Source of the DNA: Symsagittifera roscoffensis
Lineage: Eukaryota > Xenacoelomorpha > Acoela > Convolutidae
DNA length: 64,000 nt
Direction: 5' to 3'
Assembly (NCBI RefSeq): GCF_963678635.1
Contig: NC_087064.1
Coordinates: 78,222,512-78,286,511, forward strand
Below, in pieces: positions 20,880-31,407 of the stretch. The position numbers and the translations under genes are program-made. The notes below the pieces were generated by a model. That model was not told where the DNA came from, searched no databases, and was given only the letters and a program-made list of their open reading frames with translations. Numbering within the stretch: the first letter of the stretch is position 1; each line of letters begins with the position of its first letter.

Positions 20880-22188
20880 GTGTAAACCAAAGTCATTTTC
20901 GGTACGGGGCTTTTACAAATTCTTCATTGGAGGTTTTTGATAAAGTCACAGTTTTGGAAACAATTATGTCATCTTCCACACAAGAAGTATTTCCCAGTAC
21001 TTCTCTGGATGAACGCAGCATTGAGTTTGAATTTGAAAAGGATCGTAATCTCTACTTGGACATGTGTGATACCCATCTTAGCTTAAAGCTTCAACTATTC
21101 AAAAGATGATTGTTTGATGCTTTCAAAAAAGAAAAAGCAGAACATAAAGCAAAATCGGAGAAAGATTCAGATGAGGAACCACAAACTTACTTAACTTATG
21201 TAAACAGTCTACTGCATTCTCTATTCTCCAACTGTGAAGTTTATTTTAACAATACAATGGTTTACAATGCCAATGGATTATATCCTCATAAGGCACAGAT
21301 ATCGAACGAATTCAACTCGTCAGCAGTGAGCAAAAAAGGAATACTTGCTTGTCATGGATACAGTTTTGAACAATATCCTGATGCATTTGATATGAATCCA
21401 TTCACTAATAGAGCAAATTTCTTGGGAAGAGAGATAACTTTTTCACTCTATGGGAGGCTCGCCATTGATTTGTTTACTTGCGAAAAGTTGTTACTACCAA
21501 ATACCAAAGTTCGAATTAAATTTATTCGAGCTAGACCTAATTTTTAGATGCTATCAGATAATCCAAATGTTAGTCTGAAAAATTTCGATTGTTCGTTGCT
21601 TACTAGAAGAATTTTAGTTGCTGAACCTAATCATCAATACTTGCAATGGAATTTGGAAAGAGAACCTGCTCAATACAATTACTTGGAAACTATAGCAAGA
21701 ACCTTTATCATTCCATCACGTCAAAACCAATTCATACAAAAAAATATATTCAACAACGCCCCAATAAGAAGAGTAGCTGTTGCAATGAATACAAATTCAG
21801 CTGTTGCAGGATCTTTTCATGAAAATTCTCGCAGCTATCAGTAATTTCAATTAAGAGAATTATTCGGGGTGGGAGAGCAATTGTTTCATTAGATACAACT
21901 TCTCCTTGTCGACCTTATATTACAACTATGAAAGCACTGCAGTTTAACGAAGAATTCACAGCTCTTCCTAGGGAAGATTTTCAAAATCACTATATTCTAG
22001 TTTTTGACTTGACTTCACTACAGGATGCAGCTGAACAGTTGCATTATCCAGAAATTAGTGGAGAAAGCTTGAGATTAGAAATGTTTTTCCAGTTTCCCTT
22101 GGAGCAAGTAACGGAAGTGATAGTCTTGGGAGAAAGACTATCAAATGCTCAAATTGACAAATTCGGAACAGTCGCTAAAAATGTTTAG
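20876..22188 (+). pseudogene. Major capsid protein (Polinton, F54H12.2-like family), broken
   Basis: About 437 codons. Blocks in order: IEFEFEKDRNLYLDM; LLHSLFSNCEVYFNN; GLYPHKAQISNEFN; FSLYGRLAIDLF; RARPNF; SDNPNVSLKNFDCSL; RQNQFIQKNIFNNAPI; and DLTSLQDAAEQLHYPEISG. This matches the double-jelly-roll capsid family often annotated as 'uncharacterized protein F54H12.2-like' in animal genomes. Stops at 21107 (TGA, shared with copy 2) and 21545 (TAG, private) share one frame; a deletion and shift follow near 21845. The TAG at 22186 overlaps the next ATG (ATGTTTAG). Confidence 0.88.
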
Positions 22189-22489
22189 TTTTGTGAATTT
22201 TCAGGTTCCTATAAAAATATTGTAGCTTTTTTGGGATTTTTTATTGTTATTGTCTCTAAATCTTCATAAAAAGCAGCTAATGATTGCTGTTTATTTGAAA
22301 ACCCAAGACATTTCCTCAACCGTAATCGACTGTAAATCAGTGTTCAACAAACTTTGTCCAGTTCAAAAGTTTTGTGTATGGGACTTTATTGATTCAGTAC
22401 CTAAATGCGAGTAAGTCAATAACTTTAGGTTTTTTTCATCATAAATTACAATATCAAACTTTCTATTTCTTTGTTTTAGGTGTAAATAG
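22181..22489 (+). pseudogene. Membrane/Cys-rich small protein with a 69-bp intron (copy 1)
   Basis: Starts at an ATG inside the capsid stop region. A hydrophobic segment is visible in copy 2 (LFIVFVSVLFILFFF) but partly deleted here. A Cys-containing tail (CKSVFNKLCPVQKFCVWDF) ends at a GTAAGT. If the intron 22411-22479 is removed, the frame closes just before the protease start, as it does in copy 2. Function unknown. Confidence 0.45.
22411..22479 (+). other. Intron-like segment (GTAAGT...TTTGTTTTAG), 69 bp
   Basis: Canonical donor GTAAGT and pyrimidine-rich TTTCTTTGTTTTAG acceptor. The equivalent in copy 2 is 34872-34939. There, splicing restores a stop that overlaps the protease ATG by the same kind of short overlap used at other gene joints. 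Confidence 0.5.
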
Positions 22490-22505
22490 GCTAACATTAG
22501 CGAAG

Positions 22506-22843
22506 GTGGATAATTTTTCACTTCTGCAAATTAATGAAAGAATTCCTGAACTCAGGTTCAAGTATATGGGATCTTACCCATCTGATAAAATACCTCAACG
22601 AACAAAATAATTTTTGCGATTGTTAACTCGGCTCCAAGCAATGATAGAGGGGAGCATTGGATCATGATAGCTCGATTGGACGAAACTTACTATTTTGCTG
22701 ATTCTTTGGGTCGGAAAAGAACAGCTTATTCCTTTCTAACAAAAAAGGATCGTCGAATGGTTCCTCGAAAGCTACAAAAAACTGATAATTTGTGTGGGTT
22801 TTACGCAATTTATTCAGCATTTCTTCTTTTTAAATTCTACTAG
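22506..22843 (+). pseudogene. Adenain-like cysteine protease, broken
   Basis: The start codon is GTG here where copy 2 has ATG (34966). It reads DNFSLLQINERIPELRFKYMGSYPSDKIP. After a TAA and small indel near 22608 come GEHWIMIARLDETYYFADSLG (catalytic His and acidic partner) and DNLCGFYAIYSAFL (catalytic Cys), ending at TAG 22843. Length (about 113 aa) and motif order fit the C5/adenain protease of adenoviruses and Polintons, which matures virion proteins. It is the last gene before the right terminal repeat. Confidence 0.88.
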
Positions 22844-22889
22844 ACACACTTAAATAATATTCATGATGTGCATGTTTTGACTTTTATAA

Positions 22890-23351
22890 GTAATTTTACG
22901 TAAATGTTAAGTTTTTCATTTGTAAGTGTAAAATTTTTAACCTTATCGTGTTTTGAAGTTTTTTAGCGTGTTTTGAAGTTATAATAGCTAACCTTATCGT
23001 ATTTTGAATCCAAATACTCTTATCATTGACTTATTATCTACCAAAAAACTAATTAAAAGTCCTTCATTACACAACCTACACGTAATTAACTTTTGATATT
23101 TACAATTTAGTTAACGCGCGCCAACATTTTTGCGAAAAAACCAGACAAAAACCAAAAAATTACGTTTTTCTTACCTATATCTTACCATCACACACAACAT
23201 AAAACCTTACCATCGGTATTCCCTATCTTAATTCCTTGTAGACTCTATACCCAATCTTAAAACATAGCCTGCTGACCGGATGCTCTATTCCCTATCTTAA
23301 TACATGTGGGTCAGCAGGCACCCCCCCACTTAACCTCCAACATCTACTACT
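22890..23351 (-). repeat. Polinton 1 right terminal inverted repeat (internally deleted)
   Basis: Reverse complement of the left repeat, from the AGTAGTAG terminus inward. About 0.2 kb is missing near 22935 relative to 35395-36009. A short duplicated TAGCGTGTTTTGAAGTT segment is shared with copy 2. Confidence 0.8.
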
Positions 23352-23357
23352 CCCGCT
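23352..23357. repeat. Right target-site duplication of Polinton 1 (CCCGCT)
   Basis: Follows the CTACTACT terminus. It matches the left CCCGTT except for one transition. The next bases, GGTGGTCTGGGG, resume the interrupted retroelement ORF. Confidence 0.85.
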
Positions 23358-25233
23358 GGTGGTCTGGGGAACTCTCCCGCATCATATTCCGTATTATTAG
23401 TCAATCCCTCACGCCTCCAGCCACGTTCCAGGATAGCCATCTGGTCTGTTCTTGATTGGATATCACCTCCGAGGTGTAGCCAACCATCAACACGGCTTCT
23501 GTCGCTGATTCACTGCATTCACCCTGCGCTTCTAACTGTAGGATAGCCTTCAACATTACCGCCAACCTCTCATCGACTTGGGTATAGTCGAGATCTCTCA
23601 AGCGCTTATGTAGTTCGTCGAGCGTAGGCCTTTTGAGCGCTGCTGGCATAGACTTCCAAAAGCGATCCGCCACCGTCACTATCTTCAGGTGATCTCACGT
23701 GTCAACCAACTTGAGAAGTACCTTACCAGTTACTTGAGAAATACCTTCTGACACTGCTGATAGAGAACTTCGAGTGAGTGTGGCTCGGTCATCAATTTGA
23801 TATTGCAAATCAATCTGAAAAAAATACCTATTTTTTAGACCGAGATGTTCTGTGTCTAACCTAAGCACACCCATTATTATATCTCTTAAAACCCTACTCC
23901 ACCAAATATTAGCCTAAATAATTCAATTAGTGACTTTAAGAGCCTGCAGATTCAATTCATGTTTTAGCACCATTAACTCTCTAAGATTTAATTGTCCGGC
24001 CAATTACATTAAAATCCGTCCATCTGCTTCACGCCCCCTTGTACCTAACTCGTGCCCCTTTTAACCTGACCCGAGACCTCCATGTCCGCCCGAAGCTCAG
24101 GCGATACTCAGGTAGTACTTCTTGTGTAGGTGTACCGTTATCTCTGTATCTGCAAAGACCACGTGTGGGTTGCAGTACAATTCCCTAGGATTCAATTTGC
24201 CCCTGTTTGGGTCATAGACCGGCATCGAAACCTCCATTATCTCTCTTTCGACCATGAAGTCCCTCAGCCTCGTTAGTGCGAACATCACGTGTTCGGGGTC
24301 CAACGTGTTCCTTTCATTGATCCTTGTTACCAAGAGACACAGGTATTTGCCCTGAACTTGTGAAACTGATGGAGGAAGCGCAGCCATTCCTACCAACCCC
24401 GGTCTCTGCCTAAATAGAAACTCCACGTTCTGATATTTTCTCTTAAAGTCGGCCTCTAGTCTCGATTCGAAGCTCATGTCTACCGTTATGCAGATCGCGC
24501 TTGTCCTGTCTGATAATATGAAGTCGCTGTCCGTGATCAGGATGTTCTTTGAATATTCATTGGGTCTTGCCCTATGGTAGAATCAGCCTCCTCCTGGTCC
24601 AATTCTAGCCCGTTGGTGTCTCTCACTTCCCTGAGCTTCTTTATTATCAAAGTTTTGGTGTGGGTAAGTCCTACCCCCACTCCACAGACGGCAATATTTA
24701 TCGACGTCCCCGTCGATGATGCTGAGTCTAAATTATCTGGCGGTATCCCAAGCGGCCTGTCGGTTGCTGTCCATCCGTAGAGCGGGTCTTCAGTTTTCAC
24801 GTGTTTCTCCGCCGACACGTCGACCTGCTGGATATTTTGCGCTTAAACTTCTTCGTTGTTGAGGTCACGCATCCATTCCAGTATCCTCAAGTTTGTGTTT
24901 TCCCTCCTTCCTATCTCGCTCTGCTCCAGAACTGTTTCTCGTTCTGGTATTGAGTACTTCTCCTGCAAGTAGTGTTCGCTGTCGTTGATGATTTGCCATT
25001 CATCATCGGCTACCAACTCGCCCACACTCACTAACTCCTCGCCTAACTCATTAGGTTGTATCTTGTCAAAAAGAAGTAATCCCTATACCTATTGTATCTC
25101 ATGCCTGTCCGCTTGCGATTGCCATTCCTTGTTCCTACTGCTCTCGGCAAGTCTGGTTCCGTCCACTTTGGCACCTGTTCTGCTCTGGATCATTCCAATC
25201 TTCCTCCACAAAGGATCCCGCAACTTAGTCTGC
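23358..25233 (-). pseudogene. Duplicated retroelement flank: ORF2 start, spacer, macrodomain and pol tail
   Basis: Near-identical (about 97% by eye) to 36016-37898. Reading the minus strand from 25233 down gives the acidic pol tail (segments DEWQIINDSEHYLQEKYS and NTNLRILEWMRDL), then the conserved GVGVGLTHTK block (about 24670), then an open 126-codon macrodomain-like end (24477-24097) with DFKRKYQNVEF, QRPG and PVYDPNRGKL. The non-coding spacer follows, then the start of the second ORF (about 23695-23358: VADRFWKSMPAALKRPTLDELHKRL). It is cut at 23357 by the Polinton and at 25233 by the duplication joint. Confidence 0.8.
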
Positions 25234-25278
25234 TTGTACCTAACTCGTGCCCCTTTTAACCTGACCCGAGACCTCCAT
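25234..25278. other. 45-bp templated filler at the tandem-duplication junction
   Basis: The bases repeat 24039-24083 (inter-ORF spacer, beginning TTGTACCTAACTCG). They lie between retroelement tail sequence that otherwise matches up to 37898 and Polinton sequence that resumes at the equivalent of 12711. Short templated fillers are a known footprint of polymerase theta or replication-based joining. Confidence 0.8.
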
Positions 25279-25614
25279 AAACATTTTTGTGATTGGAAAC
25301 GACAATGGGTAAAATGTAGCTTTGTTTCCAATTGGACACGAGTTTTGTATAAGATTTCCATAGAAGGAAACTAAAATCTGATTGGACACGACTACAACCC
25401 AAATACTGAAAATTCATTCTGATTGGTTAAACCCACACATTCTAGTTGAAGGTACCCCTTTCTCTTAACTAAAATTCAATTTGTTTTCAACTTAACTAAC
25501 GTCAACTACTTCCTCTCTCAACTCTAAATACATTAATTTCAACTTAACCACCGTCATTTTTCTCTCTCTTAACTTGTTTTTACTCTGTATTGTTAACACA
25601 ACTTATTCCTCAAA

Positions 25615-26103
25615 ATGATCTTCTCAGTACAAAACAACAACCTTACGTTCTCGGTGGAATTTTCGGCTGACTTAGTACAAATCCAAGTGCGAGAAACAGT
25701 TTGTGGAGTTTTTCTGGTACGAATGGACATCCCAATCCAAGTCTGGCACATGGTGGAGGTAATGCGCAGGGATTTCAACGAACATCATACAACGGAAGTA
25801 CCTCCTACAGAGAATCAACTTGGAGAAATGCAAATGATGGAGGAAGTGGGCGAGCATGTCGGAATGAACTACCCCGAAACTCCTGACTCTAGATATGTGG
25901 CTCAACCATTCGACGATTTCCTCTTTCCTTGGGAAGAGGGATCTGTGGACAACCCAATTACCATCGAAGAGGATGAGGGGTTCTCTGAGCCAAGAACTCC
26001 AGCCAGCGAACCACCAGTGATGGATGCAAGACCAGCTTTGCGCTCCATTGAGAACTTGCAAAATTTTGAGAAATCAGCTACTCAACAACTCTTTGAATTG
26101 TAA
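25615..26103 (+). CDS. Hypothetical acidic Polinton protein, 162 aa (copy 2)
   Basis: Full-length partner of 13047-13535 with about ten substitutions and no indels. The acidic/proline-rich C-terminal half and the DNPITIEEDE stretch are retained. The CCAAT-rich upstream region is kept from about 25285. Unknown family. That this is the one long gene intact in both copies may be chance given its length, or may reflect late selection. Confidence 0.65.
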   Translation: MIFSVQNNNLTFSVEFSADLVQIQVRETVCGVFLVRMDIPIQVWHMVEVMRRDFNEHHTTEVPPTENQLGEMQMMEEVGEHVGMNYPETPDSRYVAQPFDDFLFPWEEGSVDNPITIEEDEGFSEPRTPASEPPVMDARPALRSIENLQNFEKSATQQLFEL

Positions 26104-26982
26104 CTAAATTGATTATTGTTCTTTGTTTTGTAATTTAATTTCTCTACATCTGGTAATTTTTTGAAAAAAGATAGGAACAAAGAGATCATAGAAAAGTTTT
26201 TTAAGAAATTTCAAAGGTAAAACTTTGTTAAAAATGAAACTAATTATGCATCTGGTAAAGACTTTTATAGAATTTTGTTAGAAAGATGACAAAAAATTAA
26301 ACCAAGTTTTGCAAGCATGTTAAAAACTTTACATTAATTTTTGCAGCATGCAAAAGTTTTCAAAGTTTTTTTTGCACACTTGTTAAAAAAATCAAAGCAA
26401 ATCTCGCATATTCAGAAAAATTTCATTAAATATTTTCGCATTTTAAAGAAAACTGAAAGAGCGTTTTCTTGCACTGTTAATAAATAAAGTAAATTAAAAT
26501 CTTTGTTTTAACTTTGATCATAAAGAAATCTCTTTTTGCATGTATTTTGATCAAAAACATTGGAAAAACAATATATTAAGGTAGGGAATATTACTCAAAG
26601 TCAGCAATTATGAAAATTTTTTAGCATTAATTTACCAAGTTTTTTACAAAAAAACTTTGCAATTTTTGCATAAGCATAAGAAAAAGTAAGTTAGATTTTT
26701 GCATTTGTTTTCAAAAAAACCACGAAAAAACTTGCATCTAACAGGAAAATTTGTTGAAAACTTTTGCATACTTGTTGAAAAAACCAAAACAGTTTTTGCA
26801 TCTTGGAAAAATGTTATATTTAATTTTTGCAAACGTGTTGAAAAAATCAAGCCAAAATTTGCATCTTGCGAAAAAACGCAGAGTTAAACTTAGCACACGT
26901 GTTGAAAATTACAAATTTGTTCGTTGAAAAGTTTTTTGATATAAATAAAAACAATTTTGACAAGATTTTTATTAACAAATAT
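26104..26982. repeat. AT-rich TTTTGCA repeat segment, copy 2
   Basis: Equivalent of 13536-14408. The same repeat motifs (TTGCATACTTGTTGAAAAAACC, and TTGCAAACGTGTTGAAAAAATC around 26835) are visible. Nothing else is recognised. Confidence 0.5.
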
Positions 26983-27581
26983 TCAATTTTTAATAGAAAA
27001 ATTGATACGCTCACTATTTACAGTACCATAACCATCAATAAGACAATCAACAATTTTCAACAAGTCAGTCTCATACTTTGAGTTTTAATTTTTCGAATCC
27101 TTTCCAAAAAAGCTAATCCAAGAGTCTGAGTGGACGCAAGCTTCTGAGCAGAACTGAGATAATGTCTTTTGAATTTTTTTCGCAGCAGCCGTTTCTATGC
27201 AACACTGGGTAATTTTTCCGGTACTTTACATTTCAAGTTGTGTTCGACTGCACGATTCAATTGATTGAAAACTTCACCTCTTGATGAAATAATAATATTG
27301 GAATAAAATCTGTATTTATATAAAGAATATATACAATCAACAATTTGGTAAGTGAAATGATAATTATCTAATCTTTGCAAAATCTGATCGAGCGATGATC
27401 CGATTAATACTAAGTGAAATTTGCAATTTTCCACTGGGCAGAATGATGAATGGTTAGATACACAGTAGTCTTGGGTGACAATAAAATTTTAACAAAAGTT
27501 TTCTGAGTTAGAGAGAAAAAGAGATTTTGCGTTGTAAACCGAATAAAAAGTGGGATATGCTTGACACATGGCAGATGCCAT
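26983..27581 (-). pseudogene. Minus-strand unknown Polinton gene, copy 2
   Basis: ATG at 27581 (MASAICQ). There are frameshifts near 27480 and 27290 and a TAG at about 27195. The position that is TGA in copy 1 is CGA here. A 1-base deletion near 27090 changes the distal frame. It retains SSLDQILQRLDNYHFTYQIVDC and KLASTQTLGLAFLERI. Confidence 0.5.
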
Positions 27582-27819
27582 CGCCGACTACTTGTTGAAA
27601 ATGATTTTTACCTATATTGAATTGTTTATATATTAGTTCCTTCACCTACGAAATGTCCATATTTGGATCATCACTTACTCATTATTCCATATAAGGTAAT
27701 AATACCTTATTTGGAATGTACAGTGATTCATCTACATTTCCTAATTTCTATAAAATTACAAAAATCATTATTTTGAAACATCTACTACTGATCAGTTAGC
27801 TCTGAGTCTCAAATCAAAA

Positions 27820-28359
27820 ATGTATTCACGAAAAGATATCGTTCCCAACTATATTGAATTTGCTAATAACCAAAAAAGAATTGGGAGATTTTCTTGGTCC
27901 CAAAAACCGTACAACGGAAAAAATTACTTTGAACCTTGCTTCCAATTGCTAAAGACAAATGAATCGGGACAAATCGAAACAACCCAGCAAGTCTATCTTG
28001 GTGAAAAAGAAGGGGAAAGGATATCAGCAATACAGAATACTGTTATTCACGATGCTGAAAACATTGGACTCGTTCCTGTATTGGAACCAAATCCTGACAA
28101 AGACTCAACCATGGAGCGGAAAATTGCGAACTGTCATGCGGTGTATGACGTAGCAACATACAAGAAGAGAAGGGTGTCTGTCACAATCAAGAAGTACAGT
28201 ATGAACAAGCCACCCTACATTCAGATTCGACTCTTCACCGCAAAGGAGAACGAAGTCTTGGAGCAATTAGCTTATGTCAACTATACTTTGAACGAATTCA
28301 AAGAACTCGCCCAGGTCTTGGGAGATTTTATGTTTGTTGAGAACTGTAATGTTCAATAA
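27820..28359 (+). CDS. Hypothetical Polinton protein, 179 aa, intact
   Basis: Complete ORF beginning MYSRKDIVPNYIEFANNQKR and ending FVENCNVQ. It is the intact counterpart of 15244-15784. It has mixed alpha/beta appearance, a basic YKKRRVSVTIKK strand and no membrane span. No family recognised. It sits between the minus-strand unknown gene and the exonuclease-like block. Confidence 0.6.
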   Translation: MYSRKDIVPNYIEFANNQKRIGRFSWSQKPYNGKNYFEPCFQLLKTNESGQIETTQQVYLGEKEGERISAIQNTVIHDAENIGLVPVLEPNPDKDSTMERKIANCHAVYDVATYKKRRVSVTIKKYSMNKPPYIQIRLFTAKENEVLEQLAYVNYTLNEFKELAQVLGDFMFVENCNVQ

Positions 28360-28440
28360 TTTTGTTGAGTAATCTTATTATAGTAATTCAAATATTCATC
28401 TTCTTGAATCATTTTTTAAAATTTTTTTGAGCTGAGCAGT

Positions 28441-29220
28441 ATGAGTTGGAACATTGGTTTTTCCAGAAATCTTGTTTTAAAGCTTCAAAATAAATTGGGA
28501 CCTTTTCATATCGTCTTAGAAGAAAAGTCCCAGCAATTTTCACTAACAGTTTTGGAATATCAAAATTTACCAAATTGCAAGATTTGGATACAGAATCACA
28601 AATTTCTCAATTTGAGTGGACTTTGCATAATGGAAGACGAAAAGTTTTTCTAAGCTATTGTTCGGATATTCAGAAAATAGATCTTATAGAGTATCGTAGA
28701 AAAGGAAACACTTAGAAAAACAATCAGAAATTTCAGTTGGAAAAAAGGAGTATGATAATTTGGTTGATTTTATCCCCTCAGTTTTGTCTTATGTAGAAAC
28801 ATTCAAAAAATTTTGTATCATTATTGACAATGCACTGTAGAAAATAAACGTTCCGATATTGAATGAAATTTTGAGAAGTTTTGATTTGATTAAGCATGAA
28901 TTTTTATCAAATACAAAGAGAAAAAATTACTTTCTTTGCACCTGTATTATTTTGAACCCAAACATAAATTTGAAAGAAATGGACCAAAAATTTTATTTTG
29001 GGGGTCTAATTGGATACGGAAATTCTTGTATGGATTACTTTTTTGCAAATTCAAAAAATTTCAGACTTCATGCAATTTTACATGATGCTGCTGGATCTGT
29101 GAAGTCTACTACTTATAAGGGACCTGGTTATTGTTATGTTTTACCTAGATTTCCAAGTTCTTGTTTCTTGGTCACGTGACTGGATTGTTCTTCTGTTTAT
29201 ATGTTAAATATGCATTGTTC
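28441..29220 (+). pseudogene. Hypothetical Polinton proteins (MSWNIGFS and HDAAGS segments), copy 2
   Basis: The ATG at 28441 opens 70 codons before a frameshift near 28590. It carries the same TAG as copy 1 in the RKGNT(stop)KN context (about 28713). A more open 106-codon stretch (28859-29179) includes KRKNYFLCTCIILNPNI, YFGGLIGYGNSCMDYFF, RLHAILHDAAGSVKS and TTYKGPGYCYVLPRFPSS. It may be one ancestral gene of about 260 codons. Unassigned. Confidence 0.45.
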
Positions 29221-29267
29221 GATTGTTAGTTATTTTATTAAAAATTTCGACGAAAAAAGTTACCATC

Positions 29268-29735
29268 CTGAGTCTAGTTGTTTTGGATATTGAGTGTATT
29301 GAAAATAAATTAGTGAAAGAGTTAGGAGTTTAAAAAAATGGACACACTATGGGATTTTCTTTTCTTCCTCCCAAAAAATTCAAAGCTACATCTCAGTCTG
29401 CTTGGTGTACAAAGCATCTTCATGGAATCAATTGGAACAGTGGCCATGAAAAATAAACTGAGCTTGAAAAAATATTGAAAAAATAAAAACTCCAGAAACG
29501 GAGTTTTTGGCAAAAGGTTATGAAAAATGTAAAATTCTGTCAGAAATTTTGGAAACAAAGATTACAAACTTGGATGACTACACATGTCCAAAAATTCAGA
29601 ATCTGATTTTCAAAGATAAAGAATTTGATTGGAGGTGTAGCAACTACCCATTTCGTCATGCAAAATCTCTTCACTGTGCAGAAAGAACTGTGCATTTGCA
29701 TACGGAACATGGACTCGATGTTTTTTTAACGAATT
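29268..29735 (+). pseudogene. Exonuclease-like protein, copy 2, broken
   Basis: The start codon is CTG where copy 1 has ATG. There are stops near 29331 and 29453 and a frameshift near 29485. From there it is open: EILETKITNLDDYTCPKIQNLIF, then FDWRCSNYPFRHAKSLHCAERTVHLHTEHGLDVFL, an end that is better preserved than in copy 1. The same intron-like segment follows (29736-29809). Confidence 0.5.
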
Positions 29736-29816
29736 GTAAATTTTATTATTCTTCATGTACTACCATTTTCAAACTTGAATTAAATTTCGTTGTCAATTTT
29801 TCTTTTTAGAGTTAAG

Positions 29817-30080
29817 ATGGCCGATCAATGTGACAAGCCCGTAAACTTAGTAAATTTTGTTTTTGATGAGGAGAATCATGAAGGAAAATCATGGAAATTG
29901 TTTGGACGTACATGTAATAGATCTCTTGTAGTTTTTTTGTGCCAATTTTTTGTCATAGTTTTAATACTAGCATGTGCAATTGTTCGAATAATTTTATCTA
30001 GTACATGTGAAGAAACAACAGTTTGGGTAGCAAATTTATCAAGTACAGTCGGTTATATTTTACCTTCTCCAAATCTATGA
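29817..30080 (+). CDS. Small single-span membrane protein, 87 aa, intact
   Basis: ATG 29817 to TGA 30080, preceded by a T-rich AG acceptor. Polar N-terminal half with KSWKLFGRTCNR, a transmembrane segment SLVVFLCQFFVIVLILACAI, then a short STCEETTVW tail. The positive charges before the span suggest an N-in orientation. The stop overlaps the ATPase start (ATGA, 30077-30080). Probably a virion or assembly membrane protein; family unknown. Confidence 0.65.
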   Translation: MADQCDKPVNLVNFVFDEENHEGKSWKLFGRTCNRSLVVFLCQFFVIVLILACAIVRIILSSTCEETTVWVANLSSTVGYILPSPNL

Positions 30081-30949
30081 ATAAAATGATTTCTACCAAA
30101 GAACGAGTTTTTATTTCGCTAATTAGACCAAGTGGATCTGCGAAATCGCAGCTGATTTTTGAGTGGTTTTAAATTAGTACATTTCAACCAAAGTTTGACA
30201 AAGTTTTTTATTTTTATCAACATTAGCAACCTCTTTATGGACAAATGCAAAGAAAAAACCTTAAAATTATCCAAGGAGTTGACTTTGAACTGATTGAAAA
30301 CCTTCCCAATAATGGAACAAAATACTTGTTAATATTTGATGACTCTTGTGAGGAAATTTCAAGCTCTAAGCAGTTTGTAAAAATTGCTACTGCTGGAAAA
30401 CACAGGGGACTGAATACAATATATGTTAAGCATAACTTGTTTCATCAAAGCAAATTGGGAAGAGATGTTGAGTTACAAAATAAACATATAATCTTATTCA
30501 AGTCACCGAGAGATGTTTTACAAATCAATACATTAAGTCAACAACTAGGTCTAGGTTCACAATTGAAAGAGTGGTATCAAGATGCAACATCTACTCCTTA
30601 GGGTCATTTACTCATTGATTTAACTCCAAAAACAGTTGATTCGCTAAGACCTTGCACAAACAGTGGTTCAGTTCCATCAAAATTTTATCTATCTGCAAGA
30701 ACAGAAACAAAGTTTTTGGACGATGAGCATACAATACGTCTCTATTCTCCCATTATTTCAAACATTTTCCCAAAAACTTCAAAAACATTTCATCCTCCAT
30801 TGTCCAAAATGTTTCATTCAATTCCTCAGCGAGTGTCTAGTAAACTTGCTACGAAGCGGGCTCTTCGAAACAGATCTTCGAAATGTAGACGTAGTGAAAT
30901 ATCGAAGAGAAATTTCAGAACTTACACGAAGAAGAACTTCACTGTATAA
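30077..30949 (+). pseudogene. Packaging ATPase, copy 2, broken
   Basis: Walker A has decayed to RPSGSAKS (the glycine before Lys-Ser is lost), and a stop follows near 30168. The middle 118 codons (30245-30598) are open with Walker B LLIFDDSCEE and TAGKHRGLNTIYVKHN, then TAG 30599. The C-terminal part reads FLDDEHTIRLYSP through a basic tail to TAA 30949. The two copies are complementary: copy 1 keeps Walker A and copy 2 keeps Walker B. Confidence 0.85.
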
Positions 30950-31032
30950 AAGGAGAACTATTTTAAGCTCGCCAAAAGGTTTACAATTAATATCTGTTAT
31001 CACTCCTTTTGTCATTAAGCGATTGACATAGT

Positions 31033-31407
31033 ATGGATCAGTTTGTTCTAATTCCTTACTCAATTTATCAATCACAAAGTACACTTCCAAAAAAAACAAA
31101 ATTGGAACAAAAGCAAGAAAAAGAGGAGATTGTACCAAAAGATTTTGTTTCTATTTACAGTGCTGTAAATGCAAAGTTGAAAACGAGTAACAATGAGCAC
31201 CTTATTGATTTAAATTTGATTTCTCCTAGAATTAGACTAAGTCAGTCAGAAATTATCATACTAGATAAACGAGACACAAAAAAAATCAATTGTAGACTTT
31301 TTATTTACTTTTTTATTTTGGAAGCAACCCGAATTCCACCTAAACTTGTTGTCAACAAGGATGCCAAAGCGAAAGACAGAGGAACTTGGATCCCTTTCAA
31401 AATCTGA
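31033..31407 (+). pseudogene. Hypothetical protein upstream of integrase, copy 2
   Basis: Same start (MDQFVLIPYSIYQSQSTL) and end (RGTWIPFKI) as 18469-18879. About 36 bases are missing in the middle and local shifts near 31280 alter the sequence (DTKKINCRLF). The end overlaps the integrase ATG at 31361. Confidence 0.5.

Larger units (their letters stand above)
6468..23351. mobile_element. Polinton/Maverick element, copy 1 (full length, degenerate)
   Basis: Both ends are visible. The left begins AGTAGTAGAAGTTGGAGG and the right ends CCTCCAACATCTACTACT, inverted repeats of one another that extend inward for hundreds of bases. A near-perfect 6-bp target duplication flanks them. The content is diagnostic: protein-primed family B DNA polymerase, retroviral-like integrase, FtsK/HerA-type packaging ATPase, adenain-like cysteine protease and the double-jelly-roll capsid protein family. 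At 16.9 kb it is in the usual Polinton size range. Nearly every long gene carries stops or frameshifts, so the copy cannot move by itself. It sits inside the second ORF of a minus-strand retroelement relic. Confidence 0.95.
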
